Source of the DNA: Chryseobacterium pennipullorum
GTDB taxonomy: Bacteria > Bacteroidota > Bacteroidia > Flavobacteriales > Weeksellaceae
Assembly: GCF_003384725.1 (NCBI RefSeq)
Contig: NZ_QNVV01000029.1
Span: 1 to 38,752 of the forward strand
Direction of reading: 5' to 3'
Length of the DNA: 38,752 bases
Shown: positions 17,038-26,800 of the stretch, one piece after another
Layout: the number at the start of each line of letters is the position of its first letter
How positions within the stretch are numbered: the first letter of the stretch is position 1
Notes under the pieces: generated by a model
Told to the model about the DNA's origin: nothing
What the model saw: the letters and a program-made list of their open reading frames with translations, nothing else
Database searches by the model: none
Translations under genes and position numbers: made by a program

Positions 17038-17713
17038 AATGGAATTGAAAAATATAGAATTACTGGTTCTGGATATGGCCGGAACAACAATTGATGAGGA
17101 TAATGTTGTATACAAAACACTCACCCGCGCTGTGAATGAGTATGGCTATGCAGTAAGCCTGGAAAAGGTTTTATCCAGCTGTGCGGGCATGGAAAAGCTG
17201 GAAGCAATTACCCATCTTTTAAAAGAGATCAATGGCAATGAAGATGATGCGCCTGCTATTTTTGAGAATTTTTCTGATCAGCTAAAAGCGTCCTATAAAG
17301 ATCTTGAGATCAAACCTATTAACGGCACCGAAAATTTTCTGCTGAGCGTGAGGTCTCAACACAAAAAGATTGTATTAAATACAGGATACACCTCTGAAAT
17401 TGCGCATCAGCTTCTGGATAAGCTCAACTGGAAAGAGAACATCCATTATGACGCCTTGATTACCGCAGATGACGTATCAGAAAGCCGCCCAAGCCCTGAA
17501 ATGATTCTTCTTGCGATGAAGAAGTTCAATATTAGTGAAGCCCACAAGGTGCTAAAGGCAGGTGACTCTGTGATCGATATTGAAGAGGGGAAAAATGCAG
17601 GCTGCGGACTGACGATTGCGGTCCTATCAGGCGCACAAAACAAAGAGGAACTGCAAAAGGCAGCTCCCGATTACATTCTGAATACCATTTCTGAGGTTGA
17701 GGGTATTTTGTAA
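17030..17713 (+). CDS. PhnX-like HAD hydrolase (phosphonatase-like, TIGR03351-like)
   Basis: About 227 residues from the ATG at 17030, which overlaps the upstream stop by 8 bp. An ATG at 17039 is equally possible. The nucleophile motif is LDMAGTT (Asp15), the phosphonatase signature that replaces the usual HAD DxDxT. The cap contains YAVSLEKVLSSCAGMEKLEAI. Motif II is LNTGYTS, motif III is SRPSPEMI with Arg in place of the common Lys, and motif IV is KAGDSVIDIEEGKNAGCG. These traits mark the phosphonoacetaldehyde-hydrolase-like clade, which cleaves a C-P bond. Paired with the FAD oxidoreductase it would release phosphate from the aldehyde product. Whether the cap Schiff-base Lys is placed as in true PhnX cannot be decided by eye. 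Confidence 0.88.
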   Translation: MDKMELKNIELLVLDMAGTTIDEDNVVYKTLTRAVNEYGYAVSLEKVLSSCAGMEKLEAITHLLKEINGNEDDAPAIFENFSDQLKASYKDLEIKPINGTENFLLSVRSQHKKIVLNTGYTSEIAHQLLDKLNWKENIHYDALITADDVSESRPSPEMILLAMKKFNISEAHKVLKAGDSVIDIEEGKNAGCGLTIAVLSGAQNKEELQKAAPDYILNTISEVEGIL

Positions 17714-17751
17714 TCACCTCTTTTTCAACCGATCTTTTTTACTTATTCTTT

Positions 17752-17790
17752 GCACAAATATTTTCATGAAAACCCTGGAAATGTTTGTGC
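17752..17790 (+). terminator. Terminator after the phosphonatase-like gene
   Basis: GCACAAATATTTTC (17752-17765) pairs over 14 positions, including two G-T pairs, with GGAAATGTTTGTGC (17777-17790), and TTTT follows. It ends the receptor-to-hydrolase operon. The remaining part of the 17714-18074 gap holds the inverted repeat described next. Confidence 0.7.
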
Positions 17791-17993
17791 TTTTACCTTC
17801 TTAATGACGGAGACTGTAATACGGCAATTGAATATTGGCCAAAGCCGGATATTTTTTGGTAAACTTTTGTGAGTGGAGACTCGTCAGATTGCACATCAAA
17901 TAAAGTCATTTTCTTTTGTGGCTTGTGTTGTCAAACATTTCAACCTTTTGTGAATTTGTTAATTATCAATTAATTCATTTTCAGTTCACACAT

Positions 17994-18050
17994 GTTTACA
18001 AATACTAAACTAATTTTACAATAGTTAAAAATAAATTACTATTTGTAAAC
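17994..18050. promoter_or_regulatory. Inverted repeat GTTTACAAATA ... TATTTGTAAAC upstream of the phosphodiesterase gene
   Basis: Perfect 11-bp arms at 17994-18004 and 18040-18050 flank a 35-bp AT-rich spacer. The right arm ends 24 bp before the ATG at 18075. The same 11-mer lies upstream of the receptor operon at 11431. It is a candidate regulator-binding site shared by the two transcription units. No exact TAnnTTTG box was found. Confidence 0.5.
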
Positions 18051-18074
18051 TTTTTATTTCAAAACCCTTTTCCC

Positions 18075-19928
18075 ATGAAAACAAAACTATTCTCAATGGT
18101 TGTCGTAATGAGCTCTTTCTTTGGAGCGCAGACCAAAAAAGTACTTTTTATCGGTATTGACGGATGCCGGGCAGATGTTATGATGTCTACCCCCACTCCA
18201 AACATCCAGAACCTCATCAGCCAGTCGATCTATTCCATCGACGGACTTTGTGCTGCCACTACCTGGAGTGGAAACGGATGGAGCACGATGCTTACTGGAG
18301 TTTGGCATACCAAACACAATGTTCAGGATAATAATTTTACCCATCCAAACTACATCAATTATCCTGATTTTCTAACAAGAGCAGAGACTTACAATCCTAA
18401 CCTGAGAACTATTTCTCTGGCTCACTGGGCACCCATTAATGATAAGATTATACAGCAGGCCGATGTTAAAACCAATCTGGCAACCGATCTTGCTGTAAAA
18501 AATGCAGCCGTGACCGCTTTGCAGAATGACAATCCTGATATACTCTTTGTAGATTTTGATGATGTGGACCATGCGGGCCATTCGTACGGGTTCTCTTCAA
18601 GTGTTCCTCAATATGTATCTTCCATTAAAACAGTGGATTCATATATTGGAGAAATTGTGACTGCAATGAAAAACAGACCTTCTTACAGCAATGAAGACTG
18701 GTTGGTGGTATTGACTACAGATCATGGAGCGGTAGAGAGCTCTCATGGAGGAGGAAATCTTTCCGAGAGAAATATTTTTACAGTGTATTCTAATCCTGGA
18801 TTTATGCCCCAGCAGATCAGTAAAACGGTTCTGGAGTCCAGTAAAACATTTAATCAATTGAATTTCCCGGCAGGAACGTATGCAAAACCGGCTAATCAAA
18901 CGGCTTTTAATTTTGGAACGAGCCAGGATTTTACGATTGAATTTTGGGTAAAACCAAATGCAGCTTACTCCAGTGATCCTGTGATGATCAGTAATAAAAA
19001 CTGGGCCAGCGGAAAAAATAAAGGAATTGTTTTTTCAGGATATTCCGGACAGACTTTCAAGATGAATATCGGTGACGGTACCAACAGAATTGATCTTGTC
19101 GGCGGAAAAATGGAAACGAATAAATGGAAACATATTGCGGCAAGCTTTGACAGAGATGGGCTTGTGACGCTTTATGAAGATGGAGTTCCGGTTACTTTTG
19201 CTAAAATGAACTCCATTGGAAATATTGACTCCGGGCTTCCTTTAACATTAAATCAGGATGGAACGAATACCTATGGGATCAATCTTGCCGCCTCTTATAA
19301 AGATATAAGAATCTGGAAGTCTGCTCTTCCTAATGAGGTAATTGTGAATTGGGCCAGCCAGGATATTACACCATCGCACCCTTATTATTCCCAGTTACTG
19401 GCTAACTGGAGATGTAACGAAACCTCAGGAAATACGTTAACAGACTCTGGCCCCAATGGAAATAATATGACGACAACAGGTTCTCCTACCTACAATGCCA
19501 ATACAACCCATACCTTCAAAATGTACGATTATACGTCAACGACAAGAGAAACAGACCACTTCCCTACCGTATTGAACTGGCTTTGTATTCCGGTACAGTC
19601 TTCCTGGGGAATAGATGGGGTCAACAGAATTCCGGTATGTTCCAAGGGAACACTGGCAGCAAGAGAAACAAAGGCAGCTGCGCCTGGTTTTAAAATATAT
19701 CCTAATCCTGTGTCAACCGTCGTAAGCATTCGGTATCAATCTGAAGATAAGGAAATTAAAGCAGAAATTATCGCCGGTAAGGGATCACATATTTCAACAA
19801 AGCACCTGCAATCATCCAACGGATATTATGATGAAAAAATAAATGTTGAAACCCTTCCTGCGGGAACTTATTATATTAAAATCACCGATAGCAGAAAGTC
19901 ACAGACCCAGACTTTCATTAAAAAATAA
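18075..19928 (+). CDS. Secreted alkaline-phosphatase-superfamily phosphodiesterase with LamG domain and T9SS tail
   Basis: The protein has 617 residues with a signal peptide to about residue 19. The type I phosphodiesterase/nucleotide pyrophosphatase fold shows metal ligands Asp29 (GIDG), nucleophile Thr62/63 (AATTWSGNGW), Asp165 and His169 (DHAGH), and Asp216-His217 (TTDHG). A LamG/ConA-like domain (about 275-420; FTIEFWVKPN, WKHIAASFDRDG, IRIWKSALPNE) is inserted before DHFPTVLNWL (494-503), whose His495 may be the last zinc ligand. Residues 538-617 (FKIYPNPVS ... LPAGTYYIKI) are a type A T9SS sorting domain, so the enzyme is exported to the surface or medium. It could free the phosphonate headgroup from lipids or glycans for the upstream operon (inference). 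A nucleotide pyrophosphatase role is the alternative. Confidence 0.88.
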   Translation: MKTKLFSMVVVMSSFFGAQTKKVLFIGIDGCRADVMMSTPTPNIQNLISQSIYSIDGLCAATTWSGNGWSTMLTGVWHTKHNVQDNNFTHPNYINYPDFLTRAETYNPNLRTISLAHWAPINDKIIQQADVKTNLATDLAVKNAAVTALQNDNPDILFVDFDDVDHAGHSYGFSSSVPQYVSSIKTVDSYIGEIVTAMKNRPSYSNEDWLVVLTTDHGAVESSHGGGNLSERNIFTVYSNPGFMPQQISKTVLESSKTFNQLNFPAGTYAKPANQTAFNFGTSQDFTIEFWVKPNAAYSSDPVMISNKNWASGKNKGIVFSGYSGQTFKMNIGDGTNRIDLVGGKMETNKWKHIAASFDRDGLVTLYEDGVPVTFAKMNSIGNIDSGLPLTLNQDGTNTYGINLAASYKDIRIWKSALPNEVIVNWASQDITPSHPYYSQLLANWRCNETSGNTLTDSGPNGNNMTTTGSPTYNANTTHTFKMYDYTSTTRETDHFPTVLNWLCIPVQSSWGIDGVNRIPVCSKGTLAARETKAAAPGFKIYPNPVSTVVSIRYQSEDKEIKAEIIAGKGSHISTKHLQSSNGYYDEKINVETLPAGTYYIKITDSRKSQTQTFIKK

Positions 19929-19956
19929 AACAGCAAAACATTTAGATTTAATTTTG

Positions 19957-19999
19957 ATATTAGAACAAGGATATTCCTATCTGAGTTCTAATATTTTTT
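19957..19999 (+). terminator. Terminator between the convergent phosphodiesterase and GNAT genes
   Basis: ATATTAGAAC (19957-19966) and GTTCTAATAT (19985-19994) form a perfect 10-bp stem, followed by TTTTT. It overlaps the GNAT stop codon region and may act in both directions. Confidence 0.75.
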
Positions 20000-20483
20000 A
20001 TTTATTGAGGTACAGCTCCATCTGTACATCTACACGGTCATATCCTGCATTGGTAACGGGAATATGCTGGAAGCCCAGTTTTTCGTAAAGTCTGATCGCC
20101 GGAACCAGCATGGAATTGGTAACCAAAAAGACTTTTTCCGCTTTTAAGTCTTTTGCTTTTTCCACAAGAGCATTTCCCAGCAGATAGCCCAGTTTTTTAC
20201 CCTGCGCTTTAGGGCTCACTGCCATCTTGGACAGTTCAAAAATAAGAGGGTTGTCATGGGTTTTCACCAGTGCACAAGTTCCTACCACTTCACCATCAAG
20301 TAAAGCAAAAGCAATGTGCCCTCCTTTATTCAAAATCTCTTCTTCAGGATGATCCAGCAGCTTATAGTCTCCGGGCTCCATGACAAAAAATGTTTTGATC
20401 CATTCTTCGTTCAAGGTTTTAAAAGCTTCTTTATATTGAGCTTCATACGTAATAATTTTTACTTCATTTTGGGTATCATTCAT
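19998..20483 (-). CDS. GNAT family N-acetyltransferase
   Basis: The protein has 161 residues. The acetyl-CoA-binding motif A is KMAVSPKAQGKKLGYLLGNALVEKA (residues about 80-104 in two strands and a helix). NSMLVPAIRLYEKLGFQHIPV near the C-terminus is motif B. It is predicted to acylate a small molecule or protein amine; the substrate is unknown. It starts 13 bp after the MocR-type gene on the same strand, so the two form an operon. Confidence 0.9.
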   Translation of the reverse strand: MNDTQNEVKIITYEAQYKEAFKTLNEEWIKTFFVMEPGDYKLLDHPEEEILNKGGHIAFALLDGEVVGTCALVKTHDNPLIFELSKMAVSPKAQGKKLGYLLGNALVEKAKDLKAEKVFLVTNSMLVPAIRLYEKLGFQHIPVTNAGYDRVDVQMELYLNK

Positions 20484-20496
20484 CGCTTTAGGTGTA

Positions 20497-21912
20497 TTAA
20501 AATCTGTTTTTTATCATTTTTCCGAGTTTTTCAAGATCGCTTTCTACCCGATCTGTCCACTCCAGCGCATAGTTTAAACGCATGCAGTTCTGATACTGAT
20601 TATATTGTGAAAACATTCTTCCAGGCGCAAAATTGACTTTCTGACTGACAGCTTCATCGTACAGGTCTTCTGTACATATTCTTTTGTCCAGCTCCAGCCA
20701 TAGCATAAACCCGCCTTTGGGTTCAGAAATTTTCGTGTTATCAGGAAAATACTGCGCTACCGATTTTTGAATCTGAAGATAATTGGCATACAGTTTTTTT
20801 CGGAACATTCTCAGGTGATGGTCATACCGCCCATGCTCCAGAAAATCCGTGATCACATCTGAAAACAGTGAAGGTCCGCTTACGGTCTGAACCAGTTTCT
20901 GACGGATGATCTTCTCTTTGAACTTTCCGGGAGCCACCCACCCTACCCGAAATCCGGGGGCTAATGTTTTAGAAACCGAGCCCGCCCACATCACAATACC
21001 TGCCTCATCATAAAATTTGCAAGGCTTTGGCCTTCCGGCTCCAAAATAGATATTCCCATACACATCATCTTCCACTAGGGGAACATTATACTCAGTCAAC
21101 ATTTTAACCAGTTCCTTTTTGTTCTCGTCAGGCATCTGAAATCCCAGCGGGTTGTTGTAATTGACCACAAAACAGCATGCAGAAAGTTTCGGAAGCTCCT
21201 TTTTCAAAGCATCAAGGTCTACCCCGGTAATGGGATGGGTTGGGATTTCAACCGCTTTCAGTCCTAACAGCTGAATAGCCTGCAGGATCCCGAAGTAGAC
21301 AGGACTTTCCACCGCCACCGAATCTCCGGGCTGTGTGACAGCCATCAAACAATTGTATACAGCATTCATCGCTCCCGAAGTAATCACGAGATCATCTTCT
21401 GTAATTTTGCCTTCCATCACAATAGACCATTTGGCAATTTCACGGCGAAGAGCTTCACTTCCCTGAACAGGCTCGTAATTGGTCCCGCTGTCACCGTTCC
21501 TCTTCATCACATCAATCATACATTTTTTCATTTTGGCGACCGGAAGAAGGCTTTTCCCCGGAATACCCAGAGCAAACTGTGTAACATCCGTGCCTCCAAT
21601 GGACCCAAATACTTTATCAATAAGGTCCTGGGGCGTATTCTTACCTTCGGAAGCCCTGATCTGGGCAACGGATGGAAGAGCCAGCTTTCTCTGTGAGGTC
21701 TGGCTTACATAATAGCCGTATTTGGGCCGTGATTCTACCAGAGACCTGCTTTCCAGCTCCATATAAGCCTGCTTTACCGTGTTCAGACTTACATTATATA
21801 ACTTCTGGGCGCTTCTTAGTGAGGGAAGTCTTTCTCCAAACTGTAAGGTTTCACTTTTGATCTGCTCCGTGACAGAGTTGGCTATTTTAAGGTACAGAAC
21901 ATCTTTAGGCAT
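20497..21912 (-). CDS. MocR-type GntR/aminotransferase transcriptional regulator
   Basis: The protein has 471 residues. A winged-helix GntR domain (residues 5-75; RLPSLRSAQKLYNVSLNTVKQAYMELE) is fused to a fold-type I aminotransferase-like domain. The latter keeps the PLP-binding features: NYNNPLGFQMP, DDVYGNIYFG and the Schiff-base lysine in GSVSKTLAPGFRVGW (about residue 314). MocR regulators use PLP or its aldimine as ligand. It could be a local repressor or activator of the GNAT gene that follows by 13 bp. It is complete and has no odd features. Confidence 0.93.
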   Translation of the reverse strand: MPKDVLYLKIANSVTEQIKSETLQFGERLPSLRSAQKLYNVSLNTVKQAYMELESRSLVESRPKYGYYVSQTSQRKLALPSVAQIRASEGKNTPQDLIDKVFGSIGGTDVTQFALGIPGKSLLPVAKMKKCMIDVMKRNGDSGTNYEPVQGSEALRREIAKWSIVMEGKITEDDLVITSGAMNAVYNCLMAVTQPGDSVAVESPVYFGILQAIQLLGLKAVEIPTHPITGVDLDALKKELPKLSACCFVVNYNNPLGFQMPDENKKELVKMLTEYNVPLVEDDVYGNIYFGAGRPKPCKFYDEAGIVMWAGSVSKTLAPGFRVGWVAPGKFKEKIIRQKLVQTVSGPSLFSDVITDFLEHGRYDHHLRMFRKKLYANYLQIQKSVAQYFPDNTKISEPKGGFMLWLELDKRICTEDLYDEAVSQKVNFAPGRMFSQYNQYQNCMRLNYALEWTDRVESDLEKLGKMIKNRF

Positions 21913-21953
21913 TGCATCAGGGTTTTAGGTAAATGTACAATTTTATCACCGCT

Positions 21954-22325
21954 TTATTCAAGGTTCAGCCAGCTGATCGTTCTGCTGATACTGCTTTTCA
22001 ACTGTTCCGGATTTCGGAAATTAGGGGCTGTACTTTTTTTGAAGTAGTTTTCCACCTTTAAAGCAAACGCTCTCTTATCAGTTTCTGCAAGACCCCTTTT
22101 TTCATAGATTTTAAAACTAATCCTTCCGGTTCCACTAATAATAAGGCTGGCAAACAGTATAATTTCGTTTTTTTTCCTAGCCAAAAAAAATGGAAGCCCA
22201 AAATCCTGGTTAACCTTTGACGCATTCTGTATATTCAGAAATATATTTTTCAACGCCCACATATCAGTAATATATACTTCAGCATATTGGACCTGTTCCT
22301 TATGATGTTGTACGGTTGTTTCCAT
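21954..22325 (-). CDS. Unrecognised small protein
   Basis: The protein has 123 residues. It has no signal peptide or membrane segment. It is a mixed alpha/beta protein with a basic middle (FLARKKNEI) and a C-terminal SSISRTISWLNLE helix. The region AEVYITDMWALKNIFLNIQNASKV could be a helical dimer segment. It ends 41 bp upstream of the MocR-type gene on the same strand, and may be transcribed with it. It is divergent from the DUF389 gene. No function is assigned. Confidence 0.7.
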   Translation of the reverse strand: METTVQHHKEQVQYAEVYITDMWALKNIFLNIQNASKVNQDFGLPFFLARKKNEIILFASLIISGTGRISFKIYEKRGLAETDKRAFALKVENYFKKSTAPNFRNPEQLKSSISRTISWLNLE

Positions 22326-22509
22326 AGTTTTTCTTCTTTAGCTAAACAAAATTATGGAGTCTTTCTGTTAAGACACAGATACAGAAGTTAGTAATATTAT
22401 GGGTACAGGTTATGTACCACACTCAATTCTATTATCTCTGATTTTAAAATGTGAGGACCAGATTGCATTTAAATATGTATTTTTATTTTTTAAAAAAAGA
22501 CAACAATAC

Positions 22510-23802
22510 ATGGTGGGAAAATTTTTTAGATTTATCAATCTCCAATTTGGAGAGGAGGATAAGCAAAAGGTTCTTGAGAATGTGACCGAAAACATTTCTT
22601 TTCGTGGTTCTAATCTGTGGATTCTGGCCTGTGCCATTGTGATTGCATCGGTGGGCCTCAATGTAAATTCTACCGCTGTTATCATTGGGGCAATGTTAAT
22701 ATCTCCTTTAATGGGTCCTATTGTAGGGGCTGGATTTGCCTTAGGCACGTACAATTTTCAGTTGCTTAAAAGATCGATGAAAAACCTGTTGATTGCAACA
22801 CTGGTTAGCTTATTCGTATCATTCATTTATTTTTCTCTAAGTCCGTTTAAAGAGACTCAATCCGAGCTGCTGGCCCGGACTTCGCCCAATATTTATGATG
22901 TGCTTATTGCCTTTTTTGGAGGACTTGTAGGGGTGATCGCCATTACAAGGGTGAAACAAGGGAATCCGATTCCGGGTGTTGCCATTGCTACCGCTTTGAT
23001 GCCCCCGCTGTGTACTGCAGGATATGCCCTATCTGTTGGCAAATGGAGCTACTTTATGGGAGCTTTTTATCTGTACACCATCAATTGCTTTTTCATTTGT
23101 ATTGCTACTTTTCTCATCATTAAATACCTGAGATATCAGCCTGTAAAACTTGTAGACAAAAAGTATGAAAGGCAAATACGCCTGGGCATCTATATTCTTA
23201 TCGTTATTATGATTGTTCCTAGCTCTTATTTAGCTTATAATTTACTGAACGAAAAAAAGTTCAGCCAAAGCGTTGATGATTTTATCAACCGTGAGTTTAC
23301 ACAAAAAGGATACACAATGATCTATAAAAAAGTAAACTACAATTCTTCACCCAGGAAAATCGAATTGGCATTTTTATCCAAAAAGTTTGATCAAAAGGAA
23401 TTGGATTCTATCAACCAAAAGCTTAAAAATATCGGGCTACTCAACACCCAAATGGTGATCAAGCAGGATGCTACAGATCTCAAGTCTGAAATCCTGAATG
23501 AGCTCGGGCAGAAGAATACGGTGGTATCAGAAAAAGATCTCATTATCAACGGCCTGAGACAGCAGCTGGACAGGTATACGATAAAAGACTCCAGTCTCAT
23601 CAAAGAAATCAATATTCTGTTTCCGGATTTTAACCATATCTCCATAGGGAAAATCACCAATAATTCGAATACCGACAGTGCCAATATAAGTACCGTAGTT
23701 CTCTATCAATCTGAAAAAGAGGAGAAAGAACAGGAAGAAAAAATGAAGCAATGGATTTCTGAGAAACTTTCTGATAAAAATGCAAAAGTCATCCGTCAGT
23801 AA
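22510..23802 (+). CDS. DUF389 membrane protein
   Basis: About 430 residues from the ATG at 22510. An in-frame ATG 111 nt upstream would add a peptide unlike the family. The conserved core has LWILACAIVIASVGLNVNS, AVIIGAMLISPLMGPIVG, FGGLVGVIA, and GVAIATALMPPLCTAGYAL, with about six membrane helices up to residue 245. These GAMLISP and ATALMPP loops define DUF389 (TIGR00341-like). The extra C-terminal 180 residues are soluble, with coiled segments. The function of the family is not established. The gene stands alone and ends in a shared terminator. Confidence 0.9.
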   Translation: MVGKFFRFINLQFGEEDKQKVLENVTENISFRGSNLWILACAIVIASVGLNVNSTAVIIGAMLISPLMGPIVGAGFALGTYNFQLLKRSMKNLLIATLVSLFVSFIYFSLSPFKETQSELLARTSPNIYDVLIAFFGGLVGVIAITRVKQGNPIPGVAIATALMPPLCTAGYALSVGKWSYFMGAFYLYTINCFFICIATFLIIKYLRYQPVKLVDKKYERQIRLGIYILIVIMIVPSSYLAYNLLNEKKFSQSVDDFINREFTQKGYTMIYKKVNYNSSPRKIELAFLSKKFDQKELDSINQKLKNIGLLNTQMVIKQDATDLKSEILNELGQKNTVVSEKDLIINGLRQQLDRYTIKDSSLIKEINILFPDFNHISIGKITNNSNTDSANISTVVLYQSEKEEKEQEEKMKQWISEKLSDKNAKVIRQ

Positions 23803-23808
23803 AAGTAT

Positions 23809-23841
23809 AAAAACTGCATCACCTATAAGGATGCAGTTTTT
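23809..23841. terminator. Bidirectional terminator between DUF389 and the AAA+ ATPase gene
   Basis: AAAAACTGCATC (23809-23820) and GATGCAGTTTTT (23830-23841) form a perfect 12-bp stem with a 9-nt loop, flanked by A and T runs. It lies exactly between the two convergent stop codons, so it serves both genes. Confidence 0.93.
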
Positions 23842-26800
23842 CTATTTAATACCCTGGTTTTCTTTTGCAAGGACCTCTTTGATGCCTTCCAACCCATCTC
23901 CGAACTGAGCCAGCAGAGCCACGATCTGTGACATCCTGTCGTTTTCGCCCAGTCCTTTTAAGGTTTTATTTTTTACAAAGGTTTTCCGGATCTCTTCCCA
24001 GCGTTTTGTTTCCTTTTCTGAAATGACCTCTATGAGTTCTTTTAGTTTCAACATATTGGCTTCAGCCCCAGTCGTTAACGTTTGAGATTCATTCTGATAG
24101 TGATCCATTACAATACGGATCACCTCATCTGCCTTTAGAATGGGCTGTATCTGAGCCATCAGCTTATTCATATTACGGTAAGATCCCTGCAGCTTAAAAG
24201 GAGGTTCATTTCGGTAATCGTCAGACATGGCCGCGGAGGAAATATACTCTTTATTGACCTTCAAAACGATATCCCTTACCATAATGGTATTTTTCAATAC
24301 GGCTCTGAAGTCTGAAATTTCATTGGAGCTGAAGTTTCCTTTCAGATTGTCTGCTGGGTTATCCGTGACCACACAATCATACAGTTCGTACAGATTTTCC
24401 ATTCCCGGTTGTGTAAGTCTGGTCAGATACTCGTTCGACATCAAAGCATTTTCGATAAGGCTCAAGTCGAAAAGTTCCGTTTTTGATCCCGATATTTCAC
24501 CGAGGTTATAGGTATCGGAACGGTTGGCAAGCATATCAGGAATTTTAAACTTTTCCCCGTTTTCTGTGTAAGGGTTTCCTGCCATCACCAGACAAAATCT
24601 CTTAGAACGAAGGTCATAAGTTTTGCTTTCCCCGCTGTAGATTCCTTCTATTTTTCTCTGCCCGTCTGCAAGGGAGATGAACTTCTGTAAAAATTCAGGG
24701 TTGCAGTGCTGGATATCATCCAGGTACAGCATTACATTGTCTCCCATTTCCAGGGCAAGGTTCAGTTTTTCAAGCTCCTGTCTTGCCCCAGCATTCTTAG
24801 CTTCTGAAGGATCTGTGGATACAATATCGTATCCTAAGGACGGACCGTTGATCTTCATAAAAACCAGCCCCATCCGTTCTGCCATATATTCCATCAATGT
24901 CGTTTTCCCATATCCGGGAGGAGAAACCAGGAGGAGCATTCCCATCCTGTCTGTTCTCTTGTCTGCACCGGCTGTTCCCAGCTGTTTGGCAAGGTTAGCC
25001 CCGATGAGAGGGAAGTACACGTCATTAATCAGTCTGTTTCTAACAAATGAGCTCAGAACCTGTGGCTTAAAAGTATCCAGTTTCAGTGCTTTTTTCTTCT
25101 CACCCACCCAGTTGTTTTTAAGCTCCTGAAGTTGTTTATATTTTGGAACGGTAACGGTATTAAAATAACCCAGTCTCGAGATAAACTCAAAATAATTCAA
25201 AACATATTCTGTGTCTTTTTCAAGCGATTTCAGTTCTTTTAAGGTTACTTCATAAGAAACACTGCTGATATTTTTTGGATCAAACTTTTGGGTTATGATG
25301 CATCCTGCGACCTCTGCTACCGTCGTTTTTTCAGCAGCCGGGTCGAACGCCTGCAGTGCACTCTCCACCATATGATAACACGTTGAAGGATAGGTATACA
25401 TCGCCTCCACCTGAGCCATTAACTCAAGATCTTTTCCTTTTTCTTTCAGTTTTTTTATAAATAATTCATATAAGGCGGCCGCTTTTTCCGAGAGGATGAA
25501 ATTTTCTTTGTCTTCCTTTTTCAGGTATTCTGCAGCGCTGATACAATCTGTATCCTTAAAAATACCATGAACGGATGCAAAAGCGCTCATTTCTTCTGCG
25601 AGCTCCCTAATCAAGTATTCAAATCCCTGTCTGGCAGAAAAAGATTGGGAAATAATCACAGCGGCTTCAAACTGCCGGGTGTAATAGCGTTTTCTCTCCT
25701 CGTCCAGAAAGAACCAGAAAAGCCGGGCAAGGACTCTTTCTTCTGCCCTATACCTCATCAGCCCAAGCTCATTGTGGAGCTGCTGAAGCTTTGTTACAAT
25801 ACGCTGTGCATCTATATCATGAATCCCTTTTACCAGCCCTTCTCCAAAGTGCTCTGCAGTAAACTGCTGTACCGCTTTTTCATTCTGCTGCCCGGTTGCA
25901 ATGTCTTTGTGGGCAGAAAATACATTCCACGCCAGGTATTCAAACCTCTTTACACTACTGTTTTCTGAAATAAATTCCTGATTCCATACTTCTTTAAATT
26001 CATCAGCATTAGTGAAATTCAACGGTTCATAAAAGCTGGTTCCGGTAAGGTGATAATAGTACTGCGCATTTCTCAGCACCAGGGTAAGATCCAGTTTCTG
26101 CTGATTGACTGTAAATTTATAATCTCCCAGCGCAATAATATTATGTCCGTCAGCATAGATTTCCTTTTTATCCTTAAGTTTTCTGACGGATTCCTGCTGG
26201 GAAGTCTTTAAAAGGGTCCTGATCTCTTCAGATTTTGCCGAGTCTTCCAGTTCTGCAAGCTGCTTTGCAACATCTCTCACCTTTTCGACCATCAGGTCAG
26301 CGGCAAAGTAGCCGTTGATCTCATTTTCAGAATCAAAAGAATCTGCTTTGGTCTGTATGGATTTCAGAATTCTTTGTGCAGCATCGAATAGATTCTGGGT
26401 TCTTTTATTTCTTGCCTCAGTTAGCTGTACCCTTTTATTCTGGAAATGTCCGTACACTTCTTCCCTTTTGATTCCTATCTGCCGGATAAACTCTTCAAAG
26501 TCGATAAATTTCGTCTCCATTTCTTCCAGCTGGATGGAAAGCTTGGTCAGGTATTCATCACATTTCTCAGGAGTCTGGGAAAGTTCCAGAAAATTAATCA
26601 CTGCCTGATCAAACAAAGTGATCTGCGCCTGAAAATCCGAAGCCAGCTCTTTTCCTGAAATTTCTCTTTTTCTTTTGCTGAGTTCAAGCCTTTCCTGATT
26701 GAGTCTGGCAAAAATCAGCGATATATTTTCAATGATTTGGGTAGACTGGGAAGTATCTTCTATTTTTAGGTTATTGACAATGTCAACCAATAATTCCAGC

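Noticed and set aside
22399..22509. Upstream extension of the DUF389 gene
   Set aside because: The extra 37 residues look like translated AT-rich leader, and the family usually begins near the MVGKFFRF segment.
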